From: Amphirosellinia nigrospora
Taxonomy: Eukaryota; Ascomycota; Sordariomycetes; Xylariales; Xylariaceae
Assembly: GCA_004123355.1 (NCBI GenBank)
Contig: SCHM01000001.1
Span: forward strand, 8,814,193 to 8,878,192
DNA length: 64,000 nucleotides
Direction of reading: 5' to 3'
The notes under the pieces are model-generated. The model searched no databases and had not been told where the DNA came from. It saw nothing but the letters and a program-made list of their open reading frames with translations. How positions within the stretch are numbered: position 1 is the first letter of the stretch; each line of letters begins with the position of its first letter. A program made the position numbers and the translations under genes. Shown piece after piece: positions 1-11,446 of this stretch.

Positions 1-1772
1 CCCTCAAACCTTGGAGATGGCAATCTTTGCCAATAATTGATTTAAACGCTTAGATGCACAATCATAGGTGGACTAGCTAAGACAAAGATGCGTCATCTCT
101 GCATATCAGAATATTATTGTATAGGATCGCCAACTAGCCAACTCATGGTAACCTGTTTACTCGAATAGGAAAATCAAGTTTGAATACTGGATACAGAACT
201 TGAATAGGGTAGGAGAAGGCTCTGAAGCTCACAAACTAAGGGATACATTACGATTCACGCTTACATAATATTTTTCTGATATCAATTATCACGCCACTTG
301 CTTAAACATTATCCAATGACAATCTACATCTCTTCTGTCTGTCTTGCTCAAGTCATATTTCCGGCATTTGCTCAAAAGGGAAGCCGCTGATTTAAGACAC
401 TCGCTTGGGAATGGGGCTGGGGTTCGATAGATATCTCAGTCAACACAATAGCTCTCTATTGGCTGATCCCCAATAGTCCTACAGCTATAGCCATGCGTCT
501 TTGAGAGCATACGTACCACTAGTAGATAGCTATGATTTCCACGTAACTACGACGAACCTAATGCAAACAGCTGCAAATCATCATAGGGCAGCATTTGTGG
601 CGTCCTATCAATACTGAGCGGGCTTACTTTACATCGCTGTTAGAGTATTTTCGCTTCAATCCGCCTCTGCCACTGTCCGAAAAGAACTGTTGCACTGCAG
701 GCCTGCCTTTTTGGCCGCAAGTCCTACGTCGCTTCCGGGCCATCCGATAAGTACAGTTTGTATTGGCTCAATCACTCTGCCTACTTGATTTGAAATCATC
801 CGTTCTTGCTGACTACTCATTCCATCAAACGTATAGATGTTTTGTAGCTAATCTTAAGGGGATAAATGTTTTCCATTAGTTTATCAAAAAATTCAGTTAG
901 ATACGGGGTATAGTCCTATAAGGTAGTGAGGCAGTGCTGTTATGTTTGATGCGGCTACAGAGTACGAAGAGGGTATCAATCACGAGCAATAGTAATAACT
1001 CAATTGTTGAATTATATATATAACGCAGCTTCTGAAGACTGCCATTGTCACTATGCTTAAGGTTGTAATGAAGGACAATCTAGGTTGAACATTTACCCTA
1101 TGAAAGGTATGTAGGAAGTAAAATTCTTCATAGTCTTGATTGAAAATTACATTGAAACAGATGAGTTGTGTCGGGGTTCAGTTAGAGGCTCGAAATAATT
1201 CAAATCGAGTAATAAAAAACTATGGTCCCAAAGGTGCTATGAAGATCTAACTTCCTATTTTCCAGGCAGGAGGATTCTGTGCCCTTATCCCCTACAGCCT
1301 AGCGGACTTCCGTAGACCTGAATAGAGTCCTGTGTAGCCGGAGTCTGTGTGTCTCGGTGATCTATCTTAGCTTTCGGTGAACAACTGAGACTCACCAGAT
1401 TCGTACGACTCCGTATGACTCCGTATGACTCCGTATGACTCCGTAAGCTTCGTAAGGCAGTATCCAGCGAGCTCCGTGCGAGATCCGTGCGACAGTGTTA
1501 TCAACACACCGCCTCCGAAACACCCCAACAACTAAAAATTCAAGCTTCAATGTGAGCAATTGGTGAACATAGTAGAGGGGCATTGGGGTCCACCGGTTTC
1601 ATAAACAGGAACATAGTTAGGACTTTCCACCCAATTCAAACAATCTCGATATCGCTTGTCTCGCCGACTAACGGACGGAGTAGGGTAGAATGCGCGACTG
1701 GCCGAATTCAAATATCGATATTGGGGGGGAAAAATAGTTACAATACAAATTCAAACCCAGCCTTGTCAGCAT
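1..1772. other. Left-edge intergenic region, no gene supported
   Basis: I see no reading frame with protein-like composition, no splice-site pattern and no recognisable RNA gene here. The longest open frames are about 65-70 codons and look random. The only clear structure is a short 10-bp tandem repeat near 1401-1445. The right part is the 3' flank of the kinase gene that ends at 1773. Confidence 0.6.
1401..1445. repeat. 10-bp tandem repeat (CCGTATGACT unit)
   Basis: About four consecutive copies of a 10-bp unit CCGTATGACT are visible. The first copy carries a C/T difference and the last decays into CCGTAAGCTT. It lies in non-coding DNA downstream of the kinase gene, and no function is suggested. 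Confidence 0.85.
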
Positions 1773-3362
1773 TCAATCATTATGATCCCTAGCGACTCCC
1801 ACTGGGGGACTAAAGATCTTGGGTAAAGATGAATGCGGATTAACTTCTGTCGGGAAATTTGGAAAGGTGTGCTCAGCGCCCTCAAGAATCTCCTGGAGCT
1901 TACTGTGTAGTCTCTCGGCGTCGAAACGTTTTCCGACCACAGTAACAAGAAGGTTGTTCTCGATGAGACTAACAAGAGCCCTCAATGCACCGCCCTCTTG
2001 CAATCTTGAGTCCTGTTTTAAGGCATCGAATGCCTCTTTGACCGCTTCGGGGACAGCTGCTTGCCATCATAAAGCTCATAGAAGCTACAGTGAGGGTTCT
2101 TGTAAGGATGTTTCCTGTTCTTTTCAAAGTTATCGACAGCATCGTAATCGTATAAAATCCAGATGACGAATTCTAGGAACACACAACCCAAGGACCAAAT
2201 ATCGTACGTGCGTGATCTCGGTAAGTTCTTGCTTTCATCATCATAAGCTTCCGGCGCTTCGTAAGAACGGGTTGTGGCCTTAGTCATTGTCTCCCCGATC
2301 CGTTGGTTGGTTGGATGTTCATGAATACTTGATACTCCGAGATCGGCAATCACGAGAGAACCGCTTCCATTTTCCTCGAAGTAGAGGATATTGGCGGGCT
2401 TAAGATCGCCGTGGCGACAGCTGGTTTCACCCTCTAAACCATAGTGGAGGGAACGAGTAGCGCTAGCGAGGCCAAGCATTTGTTTGAGAGCCCACAGGAC
2501 GAGTTGGCCACTACGTGGAACTTTAATTGCTTCTTTCCAGTAACTTAGAAGGCTCCCACCGTGTGCTAGTGGAAAGCCGACATAGTAGAGCGTGTCTCTT
2601 TGACAAGTGAATATGTGCGCGATGAGATGTGGATTCTTCAGGCCCTGTATTGCTGCTAGATTCTTTTGTTCTAGACGAAAGCTCTGTTCAGTTCGTATCT
2701 CCTTGATGGCGACTTGGTCGCTCAGAAACTGAGGATCATTAGCATAAACACCACTGACAGAATGGCGAAGATGTATAAAAGCTCACTTCTAAATCGCCTT
2801 TAAAGTGGGCTGGATGAATTGCACATGTGAAGACTCTGCTGGATTCAGTTGTTCCGATATGTTCGATTGGCCTCTTAAGTGGCAAGGCGCATTCCGGACG
2901 GAGAGTCAAATGACAGCCACGTGTATCGAACACCGGTGCTTGGAATAGCCATTGCTTCTCCAAGAAAGTTGTGACTTCGTTCCTCTTCCAACCTTTACGT
3001 GACAATTTGAATGTTTTGCCCTTGTCCTCAAGCGGTACTAACCACAAGTCGCCTTCAGTGGTGAGTGGAAGGTGTTCGTCGGCAAGCCCGGTCAAAAGTA
3101 TGTCTTGGACAGGATTCCATCGACCAACTATCACAAGGGTCGCGAAAGCTCTCATCGCACTGTCAACAATACCTTTGGCTCCACCACTGTGTTTCAACAA
3201 ATCCTGGTTGCTCACAGCGGTATTCATAATTGCCAGTACTTTCTCTGTGGTAATCGTTTGGTGCAAGACATCGGAGGGTATGTACCATTTGTTGCTCAGA
3301 GGGCATTCGATTCGACTGCCATAGAGTTCATCATAGAGGAGTTCATCGTAGAGGGGTTCCAT
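1773..3362 (-). CDS. Protein kinase-like protein with a conserved N-terminal module (paralogue 1)
   Basis: Predicted Ser/Thr-type protein kinase of about 510 residues in two exons. A 58-nt intron (2786-2729, GTGAGC..CTCAG, branch GCTAAT) interrupts codons 192/193. Residues 1-190 form a module shared with the neighbour at 4309-6102 (QWLFQAPVF-like block, ATL..V stretch). The kinase domain follows: VAIK lysine, hinge around LYYVGFPLAHGG, catalytic loop CRHGDLKPANIL, IADLG in place of DFG, and YEAPEA as the APE motif. HGDLKP carries the catalytic Asp but lacks the usual HRD Arg context. The start MEPLYDEL was preferred over an upstream ATG at 3461 because the extra 33 residues have no counterpart in the paralogue. 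The frame slips once at the GGGG run 2049-2052; one more base there joins the two halves, and the paralogue shows the same C-terminal continuation. Substrate unknown. Confidence 0.75.
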
Positions 3363-4308
3363 CTTGGCAGTATCATTACTCTTGGCCCTTTTGAAACCCA
3401 CAATGGTCAAAAGTGAAGGGGAGATTATGTATTTGATCGGGAGGAAAGCAACCTGACTCAATGTAGTTCATAAAAACTCAGATATTTAGGGAGACTATCT
3501 AGTCACTTGTCTTTGAAAGTTCGATGATGCAATACATAAAGTCTTCCCATCATCATCGGTTAATCCGTCCACCAAATAAATACCCCATGTCTGTCGGTGT
3601 GTTGGCGACCATAAGCTCATGCGGCTCTGCTCTACAGCCTTGAAGTCGATGATTGTAACTCAATGTACTGGTACGTGTCAATGTACATATTACGGCTGAT
3701 AAACGCGATGGGGTCACAATCGCCGTGCCCGGGTCAAGCTCATCAGACTAGGGTCCGCTTGCTGCAACCCAATCAATTGCTCACAGCTCAGCACGAGTGC
3801 ACGATGCATTTCATGCGGTGTTTCGGCCAGAATCGGACACGGCTAGCGAATAGGAAGGTGAACACGACCTCAAAACTAGCTGAAAGTATGATGTGGGAGC
3901 GCATGGTTAGGAAGAGCTGCATGTATGGCCTGCGAAGTAAGCAATGCATCCCGGGCTTGCAACTATCTCTCATAGCCCTCAATACTAACTCAAACCCGCC
4001 CTCTCTAGCAGAAGTTTCAAGTCTTTTATCCCGCTTTAATTACCAGCTATGACTTCGTCACTCTAATGACTTATTGGTAATCGTAGTTTCGAACCCTTTT
4101 CATCCCGGCTCTAATAATTAGTAAGTCTAGTCCTAGGTCCCTCGCTTCTGTTCGTCCGCTAATATACCGGACCTAGCAACTCAAGACATGAGGTGCGCTT
4201 GGAGGAAATCGTTAATATTCTTGGTAAAATAAGGCGAATTGATTCATATCACATAAACATAGCGCTAGACTGATTTCGACCGCCATCTCGAAGCCGAACA
4301 ATAGCAAC
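3363..4308. other. Divergent intergenic region between the two kinases
   Basis: This shared upstream region of the two divergently transcribed kinase paralogues presumably holds both promoters. An open frame at 3663-4052 has no protein-like composition and was not called. A stretch near 3980-4015 (CAATACTAACTCAAACCCGC) weakly resembles one near 1740-1770, which may be an old short repeat. Confidence 0.5.
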
Positions 4309-6102
4309 ATGGCTAATACTAGGTCTTTGTATGAGGACATAGAGGACTCCATGGAATTTCGGGATGACCCCTCCGCAAGGTTCCTACCAGCGAAACGACT
4401 CGACGAACTCTTGACCAATCAAGCAGTGACAGCAGCGTTAGAGGTGTGCAAGCCGTTGCCAGAAGATATTGACATGGAGGCTTTAGTGCACTTCATTTGC
4501 ACTGAAGCGAGAATAGTGTTTACTACTCTCGTCTGGTTCGAAGGTGAAGACCTAATATTTGGGTTCTTTAGAGCGCGATTCACGGATATGATGCTTCCAG
4601 TCGCCCGGCTCGGCAAGACGCTCTCGTCATTCAACGAAAGTTTTGCCACGGTATCCCAAAGCGCCTTCAGCGGCCCGAGATGGAGACCCCATGCCTTTAC
4701 TAGCTTCTACGATCACCAGTGGCTTTTCTTGTCACCAGTCTTCCAGAGTGATACCTTTCACTACAAGCTTTCCGAACAACATCACATGCCGTTCTTACAG
4801 GAGAGCTTGAAAGATTGTGGCCGGTTCGGGGATGTGACACAATGCATATTACACCGCGATCACCTTGACGTTGACATTGTATATGAGCGACTCTTTCTAC
4901 AACGACGCTTTGGTGCATATCGCTAACACACATTTAGGACGTGATGCATAATGATGACAATCAACCAATTATTGCAATCAAAGACCTGAAGAGACATGAT
5001 CACTGGTCTAATAATGACTTTCAGAATGCTGCAAAAAGAGAAGCTGATGTTCTCCACAAGATGCGGCAGTTTCCTCATGAGCACTTCATCAAGACCATCG
5101 CATACTGCGAAACGAACGACAGGAGATACTTTCTCTTTCCGTGGGCCGAACATGGCAACCTTCAGCAATACTGGCACCGTCAGAAGCCTATCCTAAATGA
5201 TATTTATCTCAAGTGGGGTTTCACTCAACTCATGGGCTTGGCTGGGGCCATACAGCAACTACACGAGAAAGGTGGGTGCCGACACGGGGACATAAAGCCA
5301 CAGAATATCCTTTGCTTCAGGGAAATCAATACTACCACCACCGATTGTCCAATTCGCCTAGTGCTAGCAGATCTTGGGCTAGCCAAGGTCCATGACCAAG
5401 CGACATTGCTTCGAACCGGGGTTACTACAACAATGAATCACACAGTCATGTACTCCGCACCAGAGGCAGAAGCTAACAGCGAACCAAGATCGCGACTATA
5501 TGACGTTTGGTCTATTGGGTGTACATACTTGGAATTCATCATCTGGCTCCTCTACGGCAAATTAGTGCTAGATCAATTTCACATGGAAGTTGGCGGTCCA
5601 GGTCATCGGGGAACATTCTACGATATCCAACCAGGACAGGAACCCCCTATCCGTGTCCATCCCACAGTCACTAAGTGGATGAAACACATCCAGAACGATT
5701 CGTGCTGTTTCCAGGATACCGCTCTACGGCGCCTTATTGACCTCATCGCCACACGACTACTGATTGTGCCACTTCCCAGAGCTGCTCCCAGAGCTGCTCC
5801 TCCGAAACTAACAGAACCATTAAGTCCTCAGCGCTGACCATATCGAAGATGATGTCAAGGTTCTTGTTCATCCACCCACTTTTAAGCCAGATGATCCTGG
5901 TGGTCAACAAGCTCGGGCAACAGCGAAAGAAATGTACCGTGAACTGCGCAGCATTAACAGCGACATAGAATTCAAACGCTGCAAATTGATAAGCGACTCA
6001 AAGTCCAAAGGAGGACCACCACGCCCTAGCAACGAATTGACATTACCTTCTGTTACCGCTCACCCAAGTGGTCTTGATATTCGGAAGTTAGCGGTACGCT
6101 AA
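4309..6102 (+). CDS. Protein kinase-like protein with a conserved N-terminal module (paralogue 2)
   Basis: Second kinase paralogue, divergent from the first. Exon 1 (4309-4878, 190 codons) carries the shared N-terminal module with the block QWLFLSPVF. A 59-nt intron (4879-4937; branch GCTAACA, TTTAG) sits at the same place relative to the kinase domain as in paralogue 1. Kinase motifs are IIAIKDL (lysine), FLFPWAEHGN (hinge), CRHGDIKPQNIL (catalytic loop), LADLGLA (DLG instead of DFG) and YSAPEA. The frame meets a stop at 5835-5837, but coding-quality sequence continues in another frame from about 5829 to a stop at 6100-6102 (HIEDDVKVLVHPPTFKP, ATAKEMYREL). Two missing bases between 5765 and 5837 would explain this. 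An intron ending near 5831 is the alternative, but no good donor is visible. Full length would be close to 580 residues. Role unknown; its setting next to HET-type genes suggests a signalling part in recognition or cell death (inference). Confidence 0.72.
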
Positions 6103-6528
6103 TGCTACTGACACATTCATTTAAACTTGCGCTAAAGCTATCTCCCAAGAACGTAAGGTCCCCCAAGTATAACATCAGTATGTCTATAGCTGCTGACCTA
6201 GTATATTCGGACAAAAAGGAGGTAAGTAAGCCCCTCTTAAAAGTTAATGTTCCTGTGCTAAGAATGTCTCGCATTTGTTTTATTAGTATGTAAGTTAAAC
6301 CATCATTGAAAAACAATAAAACATTATTGCGAGACGTAATTAACCAGCAATTAGGCGGTAAGAGTCTTAATTATTCCACATTTGGGTTGCTTTAAAAAGA
6401 AATTGGCTGATACGATCGGTCCTGTCCTGAAAGTTCGTAAGTAAACCCTAGCCCCAGTGTAGATCTTGCCCGCAATGTGACTGACTGATGATTCCTTTCC
6501 GTTTAAGTTCAATTTGACCCATAACATC
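6103..6528. other. Intergenic, kinase 2 to HET gene
   Basis: About 425 bp of AT-rich sequence with no supportable gene. It presumably contains the kinase 3' end and the HET-gene promoter. Confidence 0.5.
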
Positions 6529-8619
6529 ATGGAGATTTGGGTACTTCTAAGGCCAAGCTTTTGACAAGATCCGGCATTTGTGCAGGCAGTAAGCGAACCA
6601 TCAACTATTTGACAAGCAAGGGATCTAACATATCGTGGTTAAACGATGATTGGGAATACATACCCGACAACGATTTAGCTCGTCAAGTCTTTCCAAATAT
6701 TGATTCAAAATCCCAGTTGCTATTGCGTGGTCAAGTTCCTGCTCTCTGTCCTCGGTGCAGCAATCTGCCGATTTGGTCTCCTGCCTGCAGTTTCTCTGAC
6801 ACGTTAATAGGATTGAAGCAAAAGATGGACTATTGTGCTCTTTGCCGGCTGCTAATGTCACAATGTATACGGGCCAGTGTAAGATATGAGGACCATTCTT
6901 TGAAATTCACGCGATCAAGTTCTTTTCTCAAAATGGATGGAAACGAACGACCTATCGCCTCGCTATATGTCTGGCCACGTAAGTGCCCCCAATTTATGCC
7001 CTAGAACAAGGCCAGGTAGAGCCATAGCTAACACCAATGGAAAGAATATCGTAATACACACCTCCAAAGCCTCCAGCTCGGGCATCCCAAGCTATTCGAT
7101 GCTGGCAGTGTGGCACACATCGATTTAATAATTAAATGGATCGGCGAATGTGATCAACATGGATGCTATCCGCAGATACCATGTTTTTCCCTACACGCGT
7201 TATCGATGTGGGCGACTCTTTCAAGACTGTCCGGCTCTTGAATAACACAGAAGCCCTCCAGGGGACGGGTAAATACGTGGCTCTATCGCATCGATGGGGT
7301 CCACCAAGCGAACAACAGGCATTTTGTACAATGAAGAAAGACATCGAAGGGCAAAACGAACGAATCATAGAGATAAGTGCGCTTCCAAAGACGTTCCAGG
7401 ATGCAATTCATGTTACTCGCGGTCTAGGCGTATCACACCTCTGGATCGATTCCATCTGCATCATCCAGGACGATAAGGATGACTGGAACAGTGAATCGCA
7501 ATTAATGGAACAGGTCTTCAGCTCTGCATACTGCACTATTGCCGCCACTTGTGCCCAGGGATTTAACGACGGCTTCCTGAAGCAGCGGCCAGAGAGGCAA
7601 TACGTAGCGATGAAGGGGCCAGACAGCACTTCTCTTTACTACGTTTGTGAACCTATTGACGATTTTCATGGTCACGTGGACCTCAGCGAGCTAAATAAAA
7701 GGGGTTGGGTTTTGCAAGAGCGAGCTTTATCTCGACGAACAATCCACTTCACCGAGACACAAGCCTATTGGGAATGCGGGAAAGGGGTACGTTGTGAGAC
7801 ACTGACCAAGATGAAGAAGTAAGTCATCTGTTATACACCTGTTCCTTAAACTCGACTACTAACGGCAATTGAAACCGGTTAAGCCAAAAGGCTTCTTTCC
7901 TAGGTGACTCAAACTTTCCGTATTCCGCCGAGGATTACGTTAAGGGGAAGAAAATCAAGCTTATCCAGAGTCTTTATGAGCGATACTCCAATATGGCCCT
8001 CACAGTCCCAAGCGATAGGCCGTTCGCAATCAAGGGGTTAGAGTCCAGATTGGCTCACACCTTTGGTGGAGCAGGTCGGTATGGCGTCTTGCAAATATAC
8101 CTACACCGCTGCCTTCTCTGGAGGAGATCTGGTCAATTTATGAAGCCTATCACGTCACTCCAAGGTGAGACTATACCATCTTGGTCGTGGATGGCATACG
8201 AGGGCGGCATACAGTATATTGATGCGCCAGGAAGTGATGTACACTGGATGGATAACATTACCTGGCCGCCGTCCCCTGTTAATCCCGACACAATGAACTC
8301 GCGAAGTTTCAATAACCAATCTGGACACAACATCAAGATGTCGGCCGAACTGAAAGCGCCTGTCTGGAGTCTCATCAATCCCCGGGCCGAAGATATGACC
8401 CTCGATAGCGAGAGTCCTCTCGACCCCCAGGTCTCTAAAGGCGTCATCATAGGCGTGAGCAAACAGCCAGCAAACGAGGCGCGTAAGATATACTACGTCA
8501 TAATCGTCGCTCCCATTGAGGTGGACGAAGATGTGGTGTGGAGGCGATTGGGTGTAGGGATTATGGAGCGACGGCACATTGCACTGAATGAGCAAATATC
8601 AATAGCCCATATTCAATAG
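6529..8619 (+). CDS. HET-domain (heterokaryon incompatibility) protein
   Basis: Fungal HET-domain protein. Such proteins trigger growth arrest or cell death when incompatible strains fuse; partner and trigger are unknown here. The three HET blocks are clear: KYVALSHRWG, then SHLWIDSICIIQDDKDDW, then KRGWVLQERALSRRTIHF followed by AYWECG. Upstream of HET lies a region with a CPRC / CALC cysteine pair set, common in this family. Two introns fit: 6979-7044 (GTAAGT, branch GCTAAC, AAAG) and 7819-7883 (GTAAGT, branch CTACTAACGG, TTAAG). The C-terminal third (7884-8619) continues to a TAG and includes the usual W-S-W motif (PSWSWMAYEGG). The reading is interrupted by about one or two breaks, so whether the gene is functional cannot be judged from this sequence. 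The start is tentative: the ATG at 6529 is the nearest one but is not in the frame used downstream. Confidence 0.75.
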
Positions 8620-8825
8620 TAGCGTACTTTTCATAGTACACTACAACACCCATAGAAGAGCAATAATAGAGCCGAATTATGCAAGACGAAGCGAAGTTGT
8701 TCAGATATATACACATATATATATAGCATTAAGTCACCGTTGGTGTACCGAGACGACTCTCAAGAACAACTACAACTGCCGGACACTCATGCTGATATTG
8801 CTGTTTAGCCATATTTGTGACATAG
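8620..8825. other. Short spacer with AT dinucleotide run
   Basis: About 200 bp between the HET gene and the HET fossil, containing a (TA/CA)-rich run around 8706-8726. No gene. Confidence 0.5.
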
Positions 8826-9472
8826 CTGTCAAGCTTGGCGTGAAATTCGTCTAGATCGACTCTCTATGCATCATACAAAATGACGACGACGACTGGGCGA
8901 AAGAATCCGCCAAAAGGGCGGATTACTACCAAGACGCGTGGCTCACCGTTGTAGCGACACGGACACGGAAGTATGGAGGGTTATTCGGCAAGTTTGACAC
9001 GAAAGATATCCCGCGCGTGGCACGACTTCCGTATCGAGAGCGTCATGGTGCGCAAAAGGGGTACTTTTACATTCAATGCCCGGATCTGCGAACATCATAG
9101 ATCACCAACCCAGTTTCGGCCGCGAGATGTGGCGTCGCGTCACCATTCCTGAGGCGCCTGGCACTATCGCAGGGTGGGCCTCGGTCGAACACCTTGACTT
9201 CCAGACGGGCATTTCGGGCGATAATGGCGGACCAGTAGTCGCGCTCAACATTGAAGTGACTACGAAGGTGTGGGGCGGGTGGCTCTTGGGCAACCTTAAC
9301 CCGTAACTCGCGGCATGTGTGGTACCTATTGTATCTGCGGCGTGTGCAAGTCCCGGGGTTCAGGTCCAGAGATAGGGACTGCTATGAGCGAATTGGGGTC
9401 GGCAGGATATTCGGTGATAAGGTAGACGCAATATATGCGGCGACGGACAAGTCCAAGATTTGGTTGGCTTGA
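8826..9472 (+). pseudogene. Fossil HET-domain gene (central and C-terminal parts only)
   Basis: Remains of a second HET-type gene. Recognisable parts are the central HET block (IDSLCIIQNDDDDW and the following WLTVVATRT), a middle segment with APGTIAGWASVEHLDFQTG, and a C-terminal tail ERIGVGRIFG typical of large HET proteins. The N-terminal block and a long middle part are missing, and several breaks interrupt the rest, so it is a dead remnant. It differs from the intact-looking HET gene just upstream and belongs to another HET subfamily, so it is not a simple tandem duplicate. At least one change has the TGG-to-TAG character expected of repeat-induced point mutation or similar C-to-T decay. 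Confidence 0.75.
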
Positions 9473-10035
9473 TATAAAAATAACGTATTAAAGATAATTG
9501 ATCAAATCACGAGGCTTCTGATTGTCAAGCTTGCCTATGCATATTCCTTGAACCAATGCTCTCCGGTTAACCATTTATATGATAGTTCACGCAGGTTGAC
9601 CATCGTATGAGAATAACATCTTAATGTTGAAATGACCAGTAGTTTCATTTTCCAGGTCTGCCAAGGACAAACTATAGCCGCATCCTTGATTACTAGTCGA
9701 TCTCGATTAATATGAGGAGGCTTTTACTAGTATGATGCAAGGGATGTTTTTAGATTTCTTTTTACTCTGCATGGGTAGCCGCACCCCCCCGAAGTCCTAA
9801 ATCCCTTACCTTAGATAGGTAGCCGAACTTGCCGATTATTTCCACACTTTGCCTACGTGGCCGGGCTGTGCAAGAAACCGTTGGTGATTGCCAGCGGGCT
9901 AGCTTTGCATGTAAGCTTCTGATGAGCACATTTATATGAGAACAGGCTACCTTGTGCTCCAAGCAGGATCAACTCCATAACCCTCCACTACAAAACTATT
10001 CAAGTGTTTTGAACAACTCTAGAATCAAAGTGAAA
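9473..10035. other. Intergenic with one dispersed repeat copy
   Basis: No gene. It contains a roughly 70-bp repeat copy at 9583-9650 that recurs at 11447-11518. The right end is the promoter side of the gene starting at 10036. Confidence 0.5.
9583..9650. repeat. Dispersed repeat, copy 1
   Basis: Matches 11447-11518 in direct orientation. Shared blocks include GAGAATAACATC, GTTGAAA and GTAGTTTCATTT. By eye about three quarters of bases agree, with many C/T and A/G differences, so it is an old, diverged repeat. The two copies flank the gene at 10036-11170. Confidence 0.7.
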
Positions 10036-11170
10036 ATGGTTTGTAACAGATCTCTTCATCTCATTGTACATTTGCTGAAAGATTCACAGGCAGAAGTACT
10101 TGGGATTATCACTGGGGCTGGCGCAGCCCTTGAACAGGCTATATCCCTATTCAATGCCATCAAGCAAGCGATAGACAGCGTCAAAGAAGTGCCCAGAATC
10201 GTCGAAATACACACCAAAGTATTGCGCCAAGACAAGGATCTACTCGATCTCATCAAGACCGAAAAAGCCCTTCAAACCATTGGAGTTGGCACAGCAGCCG
10301 AGCGTGTTAAGGATGGAGCTGTGCGGCTCAATCAGTACTTAGAGCTCATGAAGAAGCGTCACAATGCTGGCAAAGCAAAAAGGGTGGCTCGCGCCTTACT
10401 AGGGGGGCGGACGCTAACGAGAAGAATATCGAGAGAATTATGAAGGAGTTAGCTGAAGCAAAGACCGGGCTCGTGGCCAATTTGCAGGTGGTTAATGTTG
10501 GGCTCACTTGGAGTGTGGGTAAGACTCTCGAGGTCAATTCTGCTACGCTTGAAAGAATGAACAAGATTATTCAAGAGAAGTTGCACGACAGCACAAAGTC
10601 GTTGCATCTGGCGGAGAGAGTGAGGGGGCGGCCTAAGAATGGTGAGATGCTCCTTTCAACGCAACCCGTCTTCCAATTCGCTATAATTACTAAATAAAGA
10701 AACACAACGACAGAACGGGGAGTCGTCGAACTCAATGCAGATGATATCAAATATCTCCGCGAAAATGCCCCCGCCGTAGACATTTCAACGTCACCAACAT
10801 TAAGCGATTCCCTTCGCGCCAAAAAAGAGATCAGGTACAATCTCGTTACGGATAACGCATGGATGCAGAATGTACCTGTCACAGAATTGGATGAATGGAA
10901 AGACTGCGATGTCTTCATTACGAACAATACAGCCGATGGCAATGGAGTCATGCAGAACTATCCTCTCCCACAATCTGTACTTTTGGAGATGTTTAAAGCC
11001 AAATATAGCTAGAACAATAGCAGGTACGCACCGTTCTATGATCAGGGCAATCACCGATTCAGAATACTAAGATCACATACAGCAAGTCGAATAAGACGCG
11101 TAGGAGCGAGGAAAAATCTAGGTCATCGCAGAGCAGCCACACTCATCATCGTGGCCGTGACCGCTCCTGA
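10036..11170 (+). CDS. Protein with HeLo/SesA-like helical N-terminal domain
   Basis: Alpha-helical protein starting AEVLGIITGAGAALEQ, the style of fungal STAND-protein N-terminal domains (HeLo-like / SesA-like), followed by heptad-rich helices to about residue 200. The middle part (DDIKYLRENAPAVDIST, then WMQNVPVTELDEWKDCDVF) is not one I recognise. The tail is Arg/Ser/His-rich (RRSEEKSRSSQSSHTHHRGR). The likely start is an ATG at 10036-10038 immediately followed by a 51-nt intron (10039-10089), so exon 1 would code only for Met. A second intron fits at 10642-10699 (GTGAGA..AAAG). No NACHT or NB-ARC nucleotide-binding domain follows, so it is a stand-alone form. About four breaks interrupt the reading frame, so its activity cannot be judged. 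Family assignment rests on composition and pattern only. Confidence 0.5.
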
Positions 11171-11334
11171 CGCAGCCATTCACCTCCGGAATCGAAACCA
11201 AAATGTAAACGCGAATAGTAGAGTAGAATTAAATTGGGAAATCAAACATCTTTACACTTCTAGACAATCATTGGGGCTGAGGATAAGCATAGGATAAGTA
11301 TGGCAGTTGTGATAGTAACGGTCTCAAGCCCGGG

Positions 11335-11424
11335 ATCGCTTCACCACTGCGGAGTAGCACAACATAGACCTCAGTTACACGATTCGGGACATATAACAAA
11401 AACGTTAAATGTAAGCACTTATAT
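11335..11424. repeat. Dispersed repeat B, copy near 11.4 kb
   Basis: Shares a run of blocks with 46335-46425 in direct orientation: TAGCACAACATA, TCAGTTACAC, AACAAAAACG and TAAGCACTTA. It lies directly upstream of the second copy of the other repeat (11447-11518), so the two may be parts of one decayed mobile element. No coding part is visible. Confidence 0.65.
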
Positions 11425-11446
11425 TCGCGTGGGATACGTAGAATTA

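Noticed and set aside
3663-4052. 129-codon open frame between the two kinases
   Set aside because: Composition is random, there is a competing open frame on the other strand, and it lies in the shared promoter region. No domain or splice evidence.
5765-5837. Intron at the C-terminal end of kinase 2 to explain the frame change
   Set aside because: An ACTAACA branch and CAG acceptor exist, but no donor gives the right phase without deleting kinase-domain residues conserved in the paralogue. Missing bases explain it better.
8706-8726. TA/CA-rich run as a possible microsatellite of interest
   Set aside because: Short, imperfect and in a spacer; ordinary low complexity.
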